Assembly (NCBI GenBank): GCA_016218805.1
Contig: JACRCW010000013.1
Span: 1 to 48,799 of the forward strand
DNA: 48,799 nt
Direction: 5' to 3'
Origin: Deltaproteobacteria bacterium
GTDB taxonomy: Bacteria > Myxococcota > JACRCW01
The notes beneath the pieces are model-generated. The model saw nothing but the letters and a program-made list of their open reading frames with translations. It did not search any database and had not been told where the DNA came from. This document shows positions 48,784-48,799 of this stretch, piece by piece (positions within the stretch are counted from its first letter, which is position 1; each line of letters begins with the position of its first letter). A program made the translations under genes and the position numbers.

Positions 48784-48799
48784 GCCGCCTCACGGCGGC
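48784..48799 (+). terminator. Possible terminator hairpin at the window end
   Basis: GCCGCC (48784-48789) pairs with GGCGGC (48794-48799) across a TCAC loop, 23 bp after the last stop. The window ends here, so any T run cannot be seen. Confidence 0.35.

Overview
The window is about 49 kb of very GC-rich DNA (often 70-78% in sampled lines), densely coded, with GTG/TTG starts and stop/start overlaps. Its content points to a member of the Myxococcota (formerly Deltaproteobacteria). It has many Cys-rich or low-complexity lipoproteins, response-regulator/DUF4388-like/J-domain hybrids, PEGA proteins, giant multiheme cytochromes c and a MoxR-vWA-beta-propeller gene set. This taxonomic call is inference; there is no rRNA gene in the window. 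I saw no tRNA, rRNA, CRISPR array, transposase or integrase.

Layout. (1) 0.3-5.9 kb: a small acidic protein, then a + strand run of a six-repeat carboxypeptidase-regulatory/PDZ protein, an M50B-like membrane metallopeptidase and an MFS transporter, met by a convergent secreted propeller-like protein. (2) 6-13.9 kb: an extracellular-electron-transfer type locus. A secreted 30-heme cytochrome c overlaps an outer-membrane beta-barrel gene. On the other strand lie a small membrane protein and a second, unrelated-looking 30-heme cytochrome that is a lipoprotein. This looks like a porin-cytochrome conduit with 60 haem sites. (3) 14-17.2 kb: mutS and a small conserved-looking gene. (4) 17.2-23.1 kb: four translationally overlapped minus-strand genes, MoxR AAA+ ATPase, bpX5-like, vWA-propeller and bpX6-like/helical/propeller. 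They form a complete MoxR-vWA-beta-propeller ternary system, a class proposed to act in biological conflict. (5) 23.2-29.8 kb: a 44-residue basic protein, a helical Ala/Gly-rich protein, an SCP2-domain protein, a GH15-like protein overlapped with a HAD phosphatase, a lipoprotein and an acyltransferase.

(6) 29.8-31.9 kb: a lower-GC insert holding a two-gene ATPase plus Toprim-like unit (PARIS/OLD/RloAB-like architecture, a probable anti-phage system). It is followed by 460 bp of non-coding DNA rich in direct and inverted repeats. (7) 31.9-38 kb: RNase R flanked by two J-domain/TPR-type proteins, one a response regulator whose HPD motif is HAD, and a YkgJ-type cysteine-cluster protein. (8) 38-44.6 kb: a Cys-rich lipoprotein with a PEGA membrane protein, a periplasmic-binding lipoprotein, an RsmB/NOP-type methyltransferase, a Gln/Met/Gly-rich unknown and an S24/S26 peptidase. 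(9) 44.7-48.8 kb: an operon of three parvulin-type export chaperones/PPIases ending in a Ser/Gly-linker lipoprotein.

Three candidates deserve most attention: the double 30-heme conduit, the MoxR ternary operon, and the ATPase-Toprim pair with its repeat-rich flank. All family assignments are from reading the sequence by eye; no database search was possible.
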